The notes under the pieces: generated by a model
Database searches by the model: none
What the model was told of the DNA's origin: nothing
The model's input: the letters and a program-made list of their open reading frames with translations, nothing else
From: JAAYXS01 sp964550375
Lineage (GTDB): Bacteria; Planctomycetota; Phycisphaerae; UBA1845; Fen-1342
DNA: 64,000 nt
NCBI GenBank assembly: GCA_964550375.1
Contig: CAZJYX010000002.1
Span: 173,552-237,551, forward strand
Direction: 5' to 3'
Program-made: the position numbers and the translations under genes
Shown here: positions 54,324-63,458 of the stretch, in pieces
How the letters are laid out: each line of letters opens with the position of its first letter
Position numbering within the stretch: the first letter of the stretch is position 1

Positions 54324-55547
54324 TTATTCGTAGCGCAGGGCGTCGACGGGGTCGAGACGACTGGCCTTCAGGGCCGGGTAGAGGCCGCTGAGCACGCCGA
54401 CCGCGGTGGCCGTCACGACGGCCGTGCCCATCACCAGCATGGTGATCTGCGTGCGGAACATGCCGACGACCACCTTGTTGAGCAGATCGGCGAACATGCC
54501 GCCCAGCAGTAGCCCGAAGCCGCCCCCGATCAGGCTGATGATCGACGCTTCGACCAGGAACTGCAGCAGGATGTCGCCGCGCCGCGCGCCGACCGCCATG
54601 CGCACGCCGATTTCGCGCGTGCGCTCGGTCACGGAGACCAGCATGATGTTCATGATGCCGATGCCGCCGACGATCAGGCTGATGCCGGCGATGCTGTAGA
54701 AGACCACCTTGTAGATCAGCATCAGTTGGTTCAGGTTCTCCAGCGACTCTTCCTGGTTGTAAACGCGGAAGTCGTCCGGTTGACCGGCGCGAACCCGGTG
54801 GGCAGTGCGCAGTATCTGCTTGACCTTGTTCTGCACGGTGTCCATCTGGGCTGGATCAGTGATGCTGATCGTTACGCGACTGAGCCACTTGCGGTTGAAG
54901 AAGCGCCGCAGGCCCGCCCGGATGGGGATGTAGACGGCCTCGTCCGCGTTGAGGATGCCCAGCGAGCCCTTCTTCTCCATCACGCCGACGACGCGGAAGG
55001 CCTTCTCCCCGACCCGGACCGTCTGCCCCACCGGGTCCATGCCGCCGAACAGCCGGTCAGCTATCTCCGAGCCCAGGCACACGACGGAGGCGCCTTCGTC
55101 CTCCGCCTGCGCGCGGGTCAGCACGCGCCCGTGCTGCACGTTGTAGGCGTGCAGTTGGAAGTATTCGTCGGATGTTGCGATCACCGCGGCGTCCGGGAAG
55201 GACTTGTGAAAGAACTTGATCAGCGCCGAACCCACGCAGACCGGGGCGACGTAACGAGCATCGTCACCCAGTTCGCGGCGCAGCAGGCGCACGTCGTCAA
55301 GCGTCAGCGTCTGGGACATGCCGACCGGGCGACCTTCGACGTACGCCACGTTGGGCGTGATGTACAGCAGGTTGGAGCCGAGCGTGCGGAATCGTTCGGC
55401 GATGTCGTTGGAGAAGCCCTCCAGGATGGACATGCAGGCCACGACGGACGCCACGCCGATCAGCACCCCCAGCGTTGCCAGCAACGAGCGCAGGAAGTGC
55501 GAATCCAGGCTGCGCAGGGCCGTGAGTGCCAGCCGCAGATAGAACAT
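54324..55547 (-). CDS. MacB/FtsX-type ABC permease (second permease of the locus)
   Basis: A 407-residue permease with one N-terminal helix (FLRSLLATLGVLIGVASVVA), a large periplasmic domain, and three C-terminal helices around TERTREIGVRMAVGARRGDI, the hallmark of MacB-type mechanotransmission permeases. It ends LDPVDALRYE, also typical. It starts 1 base after the secreted-protein gene. The only ATPase nearby is the LolD-like protein three genes upstream. Confidence 0.88.
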   Translation of the reverse strand: MFYLRLALTALRSLDSHFLRSLLATLGVLIGVASVVACMSILEGFSNDIAERFRTLGSNLLYITPNVAYVEGRPVGMSQTLTLDDVRLLRRELGDDARYVAPVCVGSALIKFFHKSFPDAAVIATSDEYFQLHAYNVQHGRVLTRAQAEDEGASVVCLGSEIADRLFGGMDPVGQTVRVGEKAFRVVGVMEKKGSLGILNADEAVYIPIRAGLRRFFNRKWLSRVTISITDPAQMDTVQNKVKQILRTAHRVRAGQPDDFRVYNQEESLENLNQLMLIYKVVFYSIAGISLIVGGIGIMNIMLVSVTERTREIGVRMAVGARRGDILLQFLVEASIISLIGGGFGLLLGGMFADLLNKVVVGMFRTQITMLVMGTAVVTATAVGVLSGLYPALKASRLDPVDALRYE

Positions 55548-55548
55548 T

Positions 55549-56631
55549 CTAGGCTATGGGCCTCCGGAAGCGGGGCACGCGGCAGAAGCGGAAACCGGCC
55601 AATGCCAGGCAGCCGAGCAACCCCTCGATGCCGAACAGCCCACAGCCCGGCAGGAATCCGGGCACGGGGCTGCGGGCGGCAAATGCCGGCTCGCCGGTCG
55701 GATCGGCCCGTTTCTGCTGCAGTAGCGCCAGCGTCTTGCCCGCAACGGCCTCACCACTGACCGCCGCAATGACCTCCTGAATGGCATCTACCGGTGAACC
55801 TATGACGGCGGCCACGCCCACCTCGCCGGCGGCGTTCTCCGCCGTGACCTCGACCCTGGCGACCAGGTCGAACTCCTGGCCGATGGTCGCGGTGTAGGCG
55901 TACACGATGGTCAGGCGCGGCAGGATGAGAACCTCAAAGAGGGTGAAGTCGTCGATGTAAGGGCCCAGGTTCTCGTAAATCAGCGTGGCGGTTGGGAAAC
56001 CGCCGGTGGCCACGCGGTCAACCCGGCCGGCCGCGCCGCCGGTCAACCCGACCGTTCCGGCGAACAACTGCTGCTCGTCCTGGCCGGGCACCTGCATGAC
56101 GATCGTGATTCGCAGTGTGACCTCCGCCCCGGTCAGGTCGGCCGCGCCGGCCGGGCTGAACACGGCCAGGGCCCCGTCGACGAACAACTGGCCCAGCAAG
56201 GGGACGGTCTCGCCTTCCTCACGCAGCGGGAACTCGCTCTGCGTGAACAGGACACCGCGGACTTCCTGGGCGTACGTGGTGGCTGTGTAGCGGATGTTGG
56301 GCGTAGTGCTGAGCAGGGCCACGTTCAGCGCGAACTCCTCCGGATTGGGTTGGTTGAGATCGCGCGGGTCGGCGAATTGCGCTGCCACGGCGGCGGCCGC
56401 CTCGTCGTTCGCCGCGTACAGCCGGGCTACGACTTGCAGCGGCAGGTTGGCGGAGGGATCCGGGTAAGAATCGCTGGCGATGGCCGTGCCGCCCGGACTG
56501 CCCAGGGCAATTTCTTGTACGCCGGCGTACACCGATCCGGAGATGGATGTCAATTCAGCTTGGGCCGCGACCGCGGTCCCCAGCATGATTGCCAGCACTG
56601 TCGCCAGCAGGCTCGACGTTCGCATTAACAT
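55549..56631 (-). CDS. Exported protein with Gly/Cys hydrophobic C-terminal tail (360 aa)
   Basis: Signal peptide MLMRTSSLLATVLAIMLGTA, mature part from ~AQAELTS. The body is beta-rich with no recognised domain (VYAGVQEIALGSPGGTAIAS, YIDDFTLFEVLILPRLTIVY). The C-terminus PVPGFLPGCGLFGIEGLLGC continues into a short hydrophobic stretch and an Arg cluster (PRFRR). This looks like a sorting tail (Pro/Gly/Cys motif, helix, Arg) distinct from the PEP-CTERM form. It is coupled to the MacB-like permease downstream, so it may be its cargo or partner. Confidence 0.65.
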   Translation of the reverse strand: MLMRTSSLLATVLAIMLGTAVAAQAELTSISGSVYAGVQEIALGSPGGTAIASDSYPDPSANLPLQVVARLYAANDEAAAAVAAQFADPRDLNQPNPEEFALNVALLSTTPNIRYTATTYAQEVRGVLFTQSEFPLREEGETVPLLGQLFVDGALAVFSPAGAADLTGAEVTLRITIVMQVPGQDEQQLFAGTVGLTGGAAGRVDRVATGGFPTATLIYENLGPYIDDFTLFEVLILPRLTIVYAYTATIGQEFDLVARVEVTAENAAGEVGVAAVIGSPVDAIQEVIAAVSGEAVAGKTLALLQQKRADPTGEPAFAARSPVPGFLPGCGLFGIEGLLGCLALAGFRFCRVPRFRRPIA

Positions 56632-56761
56632 TTCCAGTCTCCCTGGCTCTGAGCTGTCCGGAGTCAGCCTCAAGAACGGATACCCGGCCGGCACGCGGAA
56701 CGTGCGCATAAGCATAGCGCCTCGAGCGAGTTCACTCAACTGTCTTCCGGACTTGTGATTG

Positions 56762-57532
56762 TCACTCGGCTGACGAACCGTTGACCGGCCCGGGGGCGGC
56801 CCAGTGCCGCCAGCGCGCCGCGAGCGGCCAGAGGATCCGCCCGCATACAGCTAATAGGACCAGTCCGATCTGGATGCCGAGGATCTGCAGGGGCGTGAGC
56901 CCCAGCATGACCGACAGCCCGGCCAACAGCGCGTAGCGTACCCCGCGGCCCAGGAAGTACGCCAGCGCAAAACGCATGCGCGGGTAGCGCCGCAGAATCG
57001 CCAACCAACGGATCGCGTCGATCGGAATCGGCACGAACCCGACCAACGCCAGAGCCTGAAACGGGGCCTTGTCAAACCAACGCACGCCCCATTGGTAGAT
57101 GCGCGCCTGCCGCACCCGGTGGCCGAGTCCGTGACGCAGCAGCCACGCCAGGCCGTGATACTCAGTGAGATTGGCGACGACCGTGGCCAACGCGCCGAAC
57201 ACGGCTACGAGCGCGATCCGCGCCAGGCCGGAGTCGGCGAGGCCCGCCTCGGGCCCGGCGGCGAACAGGATGATCCAGGCCGTCGGCAACGGCAGGAGCG
57301 CGCTGCAGAGCGACAGGTAGAAACACATCAGGGCCAGCAGCCACAGCCCCGACGCCTCCGTGTGTCCGCGCTCGTAGCGGTCAAACATGGCCAGCGCCAG
57401 CGCTGCCAGCGTCACCATCCAGAGCACGAAGAACGCGAACCAGACCCGCGTGCCGGGCAGGGGCTCTTCGGCTCCCGGGGCCCTGCGCTTGTCGAGAATG
57501 GCGCTGGTTACGTCACTCACTGAGCCGGCCAT
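56762..57532 (-). CDS. VTT/DedA-like integral membrane protein (256 aa)
   Basis: Hydrophobic segments include VWFAFFVLWMVTLAALALAM and YLSLCSALLPLPTAWIILFA, then the VTT-domain core TVVANLTEYHGLAWLLRHG, and FVPIPIDAIRWLAILRRYP with RFALAYFLGRGVRYALLAG. VTT proteins act as lipid scramblases or transporters. The start overlaps the end of the ATPase gene by ~20 bases (ATG MAGSVSD; a GTG four codons on is possible), so it is in the same operon. Confidence 0.72.
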   Translation of the reverse strand: MAGSVSDVTSAILDKRRAPGAEEPLPGTRVWFAFFVLWMVTLAALALAMFDRYERGHTEASGLWLLALMCFYLSLCSALLPLPTAWIILFAAGPEAGLADSGLARIALVAVFGALATVVANLTEYHGLAWLLRHGLGHRVRQARIYQWGVRWFDKAPFQALALVGFVPIPIDAIRWLAILRRYPRMRFALAYFLGRGVRYALLAGLSVMLGLTPLQILGIQIGLVLLAVCGRILWPLAARWRHWAAPGPVNGSSAE

Positions 57533-58187
57533 CGCGCATGTGCAGTACACGGTCAGCCGCGACCGCGAGGTTGTCGTTGTGGGTAATCAGTACGATCGTC
57601 TGGCCCCAATCACGGTGGAAGGCGCAGAGCAGGTCCATGACTTCGGCGGCGTTGGCTGAGTCTAGGTTGCCGGTCGGCTCATCGGCCAGCAGGAGGGCCG
57701 GCCGGCCGACCAGGGCCCGGGCCAGGGCAAAGCGCTGCTGCTGGCCGGCCGAAAGCTGGCCCGGCTTCTTGTTAGCGTAATTCGCCAGTCCGGCGCGTTT
57801 GATCAGCGCGTCCACCTGGCCGTCCACGTTCTCGCCGCGTATTTCGAGGGGTAGGCCGACATTGCGCCGGGCGGTCACGGTTGGCAGCAGGTTGAAGCGC
57901 TGGAATACGAAGCCGATGAGTTCGCGCCGCAGACGCGTCCGGTCGGCTTCGGTCAGCGTCAGCGCGTTGGCTCCGGCCAGGTTCAGGCTTTCGGCGCGTG
58001 TGGGCGGCATCATGAGGCCGAGGATGTTGAGGAGGGTGGTCTTGCCGCAGCCTGATGGTCCCATAACGATGACGAACTCGCCGCGGCGTACGCGCAGATC
58101 GATCCCGTGCAGGACGGGCTCGATGACGCGGTCATGCTCATAGGCGTGGTGTACGCCCTGAATGTCAATCATCAACTCGTTGTTCAT
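57513..58187 (-). CDS. LolD/MacB-type ABC ATPase
   Basis: A 224-residue ATPase. Walker A GPSGCGKTT, Q-loop FVFQRFNLLPT, Walker B ALLLADEPTGNLDS, H-loop LITHND. The signature reads LSAGQQQRFALARAL, with Ala for the usual first Gly. Its ATG overlaps the permease stop (ATGA). It probably energises the upstream permease and perhaps also the second one. Confidence 0.9.
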   Translation of the reverse strand: MNNELMIDIQGVHHAYEHDRVIEPVLHGIDLRVRRGEFVIVMGPSGCGKTTLLNILGLMMPPTRAESLNLAGANALTLTEADRTRLRRELIGFVFQRFNLLPTVTARRNVGLPLEIRGENVDGQVDALIKRAGLANYANKKPGQLSAGQQQRFALARALVGRPALLLADEPTGNLDSANAAEVMDLLCAFHRDWGQTIVLITHNDNLAVAADRVLHMRDGRLSE

Positions 58188-59419
58188 TCGTAGGCCAGCG
58201 CGGTTGCGGGTTCGAGTCGGGCAGCCCGGTATCCGGGGTACAGGGCGCTGAGCGTGCCGCCCAGCACGCCCAACGCGATGGCAATGACCAGCAGTGCCGG
58301 AGTTAAGTCTACTGTAAGCAGAGGCTTAGCGATTGACAGCCCCCACTTGGCCGCGCCGGCCAGCCCGATGCCGATCGCCACGCCCGCGACGGAAACCACC
58401 AGGGCCTCCGTGACCGAGAGCCGCACCAGGCCCGCGCGAGTCATACCCAGGGCCTTCAGGATGCCGATCTCGCGCGTGCGCTCCAGCACCATCGTGTGCA
58501 TGGTTAGCAGGATGAACAGGAAGCACACTACCAGTGCCAGGCCGCTGGTCGCGGACATGTACATGCTTACCTGTGCGAAGCTCTCGTGAAGCAGCCGGCC
58601 GTATTCGCTCTTGAGCTCCACGCGGGCCTCGCTGCCGAGGACCGCTTGGTAGTGGTCCGCGGCGCGGACGGGATCGACATCCGGGCGGAGTTGAACGAAG
58701 AACATGCTGGACCACGGTTGGCCGCCGTTTAGCAGCTCGCGCATGGTCTGCAGCGGCGCGAAGACCCGGCCGGCGACGCCGGCTTCGACGATCCCCACGA
58801 TCCGGAAGGGCCGGCCCATCAGCCGGATGACGTCGCCGAGGCGGTACTCCTGGTGGATTCCGTTCTCATCCCGCCACCCCGCCCGCCGCAGCCGATCGTC
58901 GATGACCAGTTCCAGGCCATCGTCGAGCCGGTCGCTAAGGTTATCTACGGCAAGGATTTCTGCTGAATCGGTCCGGCCGGCCTGTGCCGATAGTTCGGCA
59001 AACCCGACCGCGCGGTCGAAAACCTGCCCGGCCAGCACACGGCGCGGACCGAGGAACAGATCCATCTGGCGCGGATCGACGCCGAAGAGACGCTGTTGCT
59101 GCCCGCCCATGTGAGCCTGGCCGAAGAAGACCGGGATCACATTGGTGGCCAGGGGGCCGGATTCGTCGGCTTGGCGGGCGATCAGGCGTTCGAAGATGCC
59201 CGGAAATGGGGCGCCGTTGGTGAAGATGACGTTCTCTTGCGCGGGCAGGATGACGATCTCGGCGCTGACGCTCTGCATGCGGGCGTCGACTTCCGCAATG
59301 GAGCCGTTGGCCAGCCCCTTGGAGACCAGGAGCAGGGCAATGCCCAGGCCGACCGCCAGCGCGCTCAGCGCAGTGCGCAGCTTGCGATGCATCAAATTGG
59401 CCCAGGCCAGCGCTAGCAT
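58184..59419 (-). CDS. FtsX-family ABC permease (first permease of the locus)
   Basis: A 411-residue permease: N-terminal helix LRTALSALAVGLGIALLLVS, large extracytoplasmic domain, three C-terminal helices around LERTREIGILKALGMTRAGL, ending YRAARLEPATALAYE. Start chosen at the ATG (MLALAWANL) with GAGG upstream; a TTG seven codons earlier is open. It is the first gene of a tightly coupled set with the ATPase and the VTT protein. LolE/DevC-like roles (lipoprotein or lipid release) are possible. Confidence 0.88.
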   Translation of the reverse strand: MLALAWANLMHRKLRTALSALAVGLGIALLLVSKGLANGSIAEVDARMQSVSAEIVILPAQENVIFTNGAPFPGIFERLIARQADESGPLATNVIPVFFGQAHMGGQQQRLFGVDPRQMDLFLGPRRVLAGQVFDRAVGFAELSAQAGRTDSAEILAVDNLSDRLDDGLELVIDDRLRRAGWRDENGIHQEYRLGDVIRLMGRPFRIVGIVEAGVAGRVFAPLQTMRELLNGGQPWSSMFFVQLRPDVDPVRAADHYQAVLGSEARVELKSEYGRLLHESFAQVSMYMSATSGLALVVCFLFILLTMHTMVLERTREIGILKALGMTRAGLVRLSVTEALVVSVAGVAIGIGLAGAAKWGLSIAKPLLTVDLTPALLVIAIALGVLGGTLSALYPGYRAARLEPATALAYE

Positions 59420-59504
59420 GCGGTCCTCATCACGCGCCAATATGCACGGTACGGGACACGTATACCCGCGTCAATCAGGAGCTTATCCGGGGCGCGCCCG
59501 GGCC

Positions 59505-60230
59505 TCAGGAGACGACCTCGTCGCTAATCGGCACGGTGTCGCTCAGCACCCCGAGTGTCACCAGGGCCGCCCAGGCCGCCTTCTGCTCGGCGTCCTTCTT
59601 CGATGGGCCCCAGGCGCTGGGGAAATGCCGTTGTCCGATGGAGGCCGCGACTTCGAAACACTTGGCGTGATCGGGGCCCTTCTCATCAAGAACGTTGTAG
59701 TTGGGAGTGCAGCCCATCTCACGTTGGGCATACTGCTGAAGCTGTGATTTGAAGTTGAAATGGTGCTCAGAGCCTATGGCTTGCCGCAGCTCTTCGGCAG
59801 CGTGCTTGAGGATGAACTCGCGGGCGACCTCGAAGCCGCCATCGAGGAACACGGCTCCGACCAGCGACTCCAAAGCGGCGGCAGCCAGCGAGCGCGGCAT
59901 ATCGTCGCCGACATCCATGCCCTGGCCGCAGTGCAGCACGCTCGGCAGGGCCAAGGACTGTGCCACGCGCGCACAGGCGCGCCGCGACACCACCGCCGAC
60001 TTGATCTTGGTCAGGTCGCCCTCCATCGCCTCGGGAAGCCGCTGGTACAGATGGTGGCAAACCACGAGGCCCAGCACGGCGTCACCCAGGAATTCGAGCC
60101 GCTCGTTGCTATCGCGGCGCATGTTGGCTGAGGAAGAGTGAGTAAGGGCCGCAGCGAGCAAGGCCGGGTCTTTGAAATGATAGCCGATCCGCTCCTGGCA
60201 AGCCTCCAGGGCACCATCATTGACGGACAT
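59505..60230 (-). CDS. rnc: Ribonuclease III
   Basis: Cleaves double-stranded RNA in rRNA and mRNA processing. The catalytic signature NERLEFLGDAV is at ~42-52, with the second acidic cluster AALESLVGAVFLDGG at ~115. A dsRNA-binding domain follows (FKSQLQQYAQREMG, SKKDAEQKAAWAAL). 241 residues is a normal length. The start is the ATG MSVNDGAL with AAGGG ~8 bases upstream; a TTG six codons earlier is possible. Confidence 0.95.
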   Translation of the reverse strand: MSVNDGALEACQERIGYHFKDPALLAAALTHSSSANMRRDSNERLEFLGDAVLGLVVCHHLYQRLPEAMEGDLTKIKSAVVSRRACARVAQSLALPSVLHCGQGMDVGDDMPRSLAAAALESLVGAVFLDGGFEVAREFILKHAAEELRQAIGSEHHFNFKSQLQQYAQREMGCTPNYNVLDEKGPDHAKCFEVAASIGQRHFPSAWGPSKKDAEQKAAWAALVTLGVLSDTVPISDEVVS

Positions 60231-60417
60231 GTTTCGGACCCTTTTCAAGGGACCGCTGACGCAGGGCGTCCCGCGGCGTTGGGGCGCTCTGCGTTAACGG
60301 TCTTATGCCGACAGCATCTACACCAGTATCGACCGGTTTGGGGCCGACGCTGCCAAGTGACCTTAACTTTACCACAAGGAGCGGCCGGCGCAGCGCCTTT
60401 TTGGCATTGTCGGCATT

Positions 60418-62250
60418 TCAGTCCGGGGATTCTCCTGTCCGCTCCGCATCGCCGCGCCCGGCCGCCAGCGTAGCGAACAGGTCCCGACAGCCGCGCTCCA
60501 GGTAGCTCCGCGGCAGGTGCAGCCCGATATGATCCCAGGGTAGCAGCTCGTCGAAGGGTCGCTCCCGATGGGCGTACCAGTCCGGATCCACGCCGGTGGC
60601 CGCGTATGCGGCCAGCCAGATGCCATGGTCGAACGTGTCGTCCCAGGCGTCGAAGCGCGCCCCCCGCCGCCAAGCCTCGTGGATGACCGACCCGAGCCGG
60701 CGGTCGCCGCGTGCGATGACCGCTTCCAGCACCGAGCGCTGCGGATCGTGCGTGCGGATCTTGATACAACGGGGCCCGGATCGACTCAGGGCCCGCAATC
60801 GCTGCCAGACATCCTGGAAGTACTCGGCTCGTGGCTGGGCGGCCCATTGCAGCGGCGTGAACGGCTTGGGCACCAGCCAGCTTACCGATGTCGTCACGTG
60901 GGCCGGCGCCCGGCCCAGCGCCCGCCGGGCCAGGGCGACCGCGCGACTAAGTTCCCATATGCCGTCGATGTCCGCCGCATTCTCACCTGGAAAACCAGCC
61001 ATGAAGTAGAGTTTGGCCCGCGTCCAGCCGGCCGCATATGCAGACCGAACGCCTTCCAGCAGGTCCCCGTCCGTCACCTTCTTGCGAATGGCTTGGCGCA
61101 TGTCCGGGCAGGCCGCCTCGACGGCGATGGTGAGTCCGCCCTTGCGCACGGCATTCGCCATGGGTGGAATGTCGCGCAGCAGCCGGTCCACTCGGAGCGA
61201 GGGCAGGCTGATGTTTACCTGCCGCGCGGCGAACCGTTCATTGATACGCCGGACCAGGTCCGGTAACTGCGGGTAGTCGGCCGTGGACAAGGACAACAGC
61301 CCGATTTCGCCATAGCCCGTCGCCCGGTAGGCTTCCTCGGCGATCTCCAGGATGCGGTCCACGGAGCGCCAACGGAGCGGGCGCTTGGTGTAGCCGGCGT
61401 GGCAGAAGCGACAGACCTGCGGGCAGCCGCGCATGATCTCAATGGCGATGCGGTCATGCACGCTCTCGATCCAGGGAATCAGCGGCCGGGTCGGAAACGG
61501 GGCATCCTCGAAATCCGGCGTCTGGCAGCGCTCGATCCGGCTGGGCAGATCGCCGGCCTGGGGCGTAAGTGCCGTCAACGCTCCGTCCGGGCCGTACGCG
61601 GGCTGATACAGGTTGGGCGCGTAGATCCAGGGGAAGCGCCGCGCCAACGCGAGAATCATCTCGCGCCGCGCCATTCCGCCGCGCTTGTACTCCTTCACAG
61701 CGGCCAGGATGGCGGCTAGGCTCGGCTCGCCGTCGCCTATCACTACCAGATCGACGAACTCTGCGAGGGGCTCGGGGTTATCGGCCTGTGGTCCGCCGAC
61801 GAGCACCAGTGGGTCCGTATCGCCGCGCTCCGCCGCCCGCAGCGGGATGCCCGCCAGATCGAGGAGGTTCAGCACGTTGGTCGCGCACAATTCGTATTGG
61901 AGCGTGATGGCCAGCAGGTCCGCCGAACGCACCGGCTGACGCGTGTCCCACGTGAAGAGCGGCAGCCGCTGGCGGCGCATGACGGCTTCCGCGTCGATCC
62001 AGGGGCAATACACGCGTTCGGCACACACGCCGGGCGTCTGGTTCGCCAGCCAGTAGAGGATGTGGCAGCCCAGGTGCGCCATGCCGACGCTGTAGGTGTC
62101 GGGGAAAGCGATGGCCACGCGGACGTCGGCGCGCTCCCAGTCACCCGGCTGCACAGGCTGGTTCACCTCGCCGCCGATGTACTGTGCGGGTTGGCGCACC
62201 CAGGGCAGCAACTCGGTGCGAACGCGCTCCGGTAGCGAGGCATCACTCAC
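60418..62250 (-). CDS. Radical SAM protein with B12-binding-like N-terminal domain (TIGR03960-like)
   Basis: A 610-residue protein. The N-terminal ~200 residues resemble the B12-binding fold used in such proteins (VRVAIAFPDTYSVGMAHLGC, LVLVGGPQADNPEPLAEFVD, VIGDGE). The radical SAM cluster motif is GCPQVCRFCHAGY with Cys276, 280 and 283, followed by SLSTADYPQL and the AdoMet region ITLP-like LTIAVEAACPDMRQAI. The family (often called TIGR03960) is widespread but uncharacterised; it is commonly near RNA-processing genes, and here rnc is next. GTG start with AGGAG 8 bases upstream. Confidence 0.85.
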   Translation of the reverse strand: MSDASLPERVRTELLPWVRQPAQYIGGEVNQPVQPGDWERADVRVAIAFPDTYSVGMAHLGCHILYWLANQTPGVCAERVYCPWIDAEAVMRRQRLPLFTWDTRQPVRSADLLAITLQYELCATNVLNLLDLAGIPLRAAERGDTDPLVLVGGPQADNPEPLAEFVDLVVIGDGEPSLAAILAAVKEYKRGGMARREMILALARRFPWIYAPNLYQPAYGPDGALTALTPQAGDLPSRIERCQTPDFEDAPFPTRPLIPWIESVHDRIAIEIMRGCPQVCRFCHAGYTKRPLRWRSVDRILEIAEEAYRATGYGEIGLLSLSTADYPQLPDLVRRINERFAARQVNISLPSLRVDRLLRDIPPMANAVRKGGLTIAVEAACPDMRQAIRKKVTDGDLLEGVRSAYAAGWTRAKLYFMAGFPGENAADIDGIWELSRAVALARRALGRAPAHVTTSVSWLVPKPFTPLQWAAQPRAEYFQDVWQRLRALSRSGPRCIKIRTHDPQRSVLEAVIARGDRRLGSVIHEAWRRGARFDAWDDTFDHGIWLAAYAATGVDPDWYAHRERPFDELLPWDHIGLHLPRSYLERGCRDLFATLAAGRGDAERTGESPD

Positions 62251-62313
62251 GCGGACTTCTCCTGCCGACCCGGGCACGCCGGCTGCATGGGATCGCTAAA
62301 CCCCGACGGCCTC

Positions 62314-63336
62314 TCATTCGTCGCGCCGCAGCAGTTCGGCAATCTGGATCGCGTTCAGGGCGGCGCCTTTGCGGAGTTGGTCGCCGCTGCACAGTAGTTG
62401 CAGGCCCCGCTGGTCGGGAACCGAAGCATCCTGCCGGATCCGGCCCACCAGCACTTCATCCTGGCCCGAGGCCGCCAGGGGTGTCGGGAAGTCATTGGCG
62501 ACCCGGTCGTCCACCACGCGCAGGCCTGGCGCGTCCGACAGCACAGTGCGGGCCTCGTGCTCGTCGAACGGTTCGTTGAACTCGACGCTGATAGCTTCAG
62601 TGTGGGCCCGCAACACCGGCACGCGCATGCACGTCGGGGCGATTCGCAACGACTCGTCGCCAAAGATCTTACGCATCTCGGCGACTACCTTCGTCTCCTC
62701 TTCGTTGTACCCGTCGGGTCCGATCGGGCTGTTATGGCTGAAGACGTTGAAGGCACAGGGTACGGGGAAGACCTGGGGAATCGCCGGCCCACCGGCCAGA
62801 ACCGCCCGCGTCTGCTCTTCCAGCTCGGCCTGGGCGCGGGCCCCGGCTCCGCTGGCCGCCTGGTACGTGGCGACGACGACGCGGCGGATTCGGCAGCGCC
62901 GTTGCAGTGGCCAGAGCACGACGGCGAGGATAATCGTGGAGCAGTTCGGGTTGGCGATGAGCCCGTTGTGTGCGCGGACAGCCCGCGGGTTCACCTCCGG
63001 GACAACCAGCGGGACGGCCGGATCCATCCGGAAGGCCGACGAGTTGTCCACCACGACGGCTCCCGCCTGCCGAGCCAGTGGGGCGAAAGTGCGGCTGACC
63101 GTCTTCCCGGCGGAGAAGAATGCCAAGTCGATACCGTCGAACGACGTCGGCGACAGCGGCTCCACGGTGGCCGTGCCGCCGGCCCCGGCAATGCCCTGTC
63201 CCGCAGAGCGCTCGGACGCGAGGAAACGGCAAGTCTTGACCGGGAACGCGCGTTGGGCGAGCAGGCCTGCGAATTCGCGGCCCACGGCCCCAGTCGCCCC
63301 GACAATCGCCAGATTCGCTGCGGCGGTCTTGTGCAT
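62314..63336 (-). CDS. asd: Aspartate-semialdehyde dehydrogenase
   Basis: A 340-residue enzyme of the aspartate pathway to lysine, threonine, methionine and diaminopimelate. NADP motif AIVGATGAVGRE, phosphate/substrate motifs DNSSAFRMDPAVPLVVPEVN, catalytic cysteine Cys132 in NPNCSTI, and YQAASGAGARA. The start is the ATG with AGGAG ~10 bases upstream. Followed after 63 bases by the radical SAM gene on the same strand. Confidence 0.95.
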   Translation of the reverse strand: MHKTAAANLAIVGATGAVGREFAGLLAQRAFPVKTCRFLASERSAGQGIAGAGGTATVEPLSPTSFDGIDLAFFSAGKTVSRTFAPLARQAGAVVVDNSSAFRMDPAVPLVVPEVNPRAVRAHNGLIANPNCSTIILAVVLWPLQRRCRIRRVVVATYQAASGAGARAQAELEEQTRAVLAGGPAIPQVFPVPCAFNVFSHNSPIGPDGYNEEETKVVAEMRKIFGDESLRIAPTCMRVPVLRAHTEAISVEFNEPFDEHEARTVLSDAPGLRVVDDRVANDFPTPLAASGQDEVLVGRIRQDASVPDQRGLQLLCSGDQLRKGAALNAIQIAELLRRDE

Positions 63337-63458
63337 CAGTTGCTGCTCCTGTGTCGGCGGCAAGCAGAGGACATGCTACCACCAGCGGATCGGTCCGGGC
63401 AGGTCAGCGTATAATTGGGTGAACCGCCCGTGGGCGGGATCCTTGTTGGAGCATCTGC

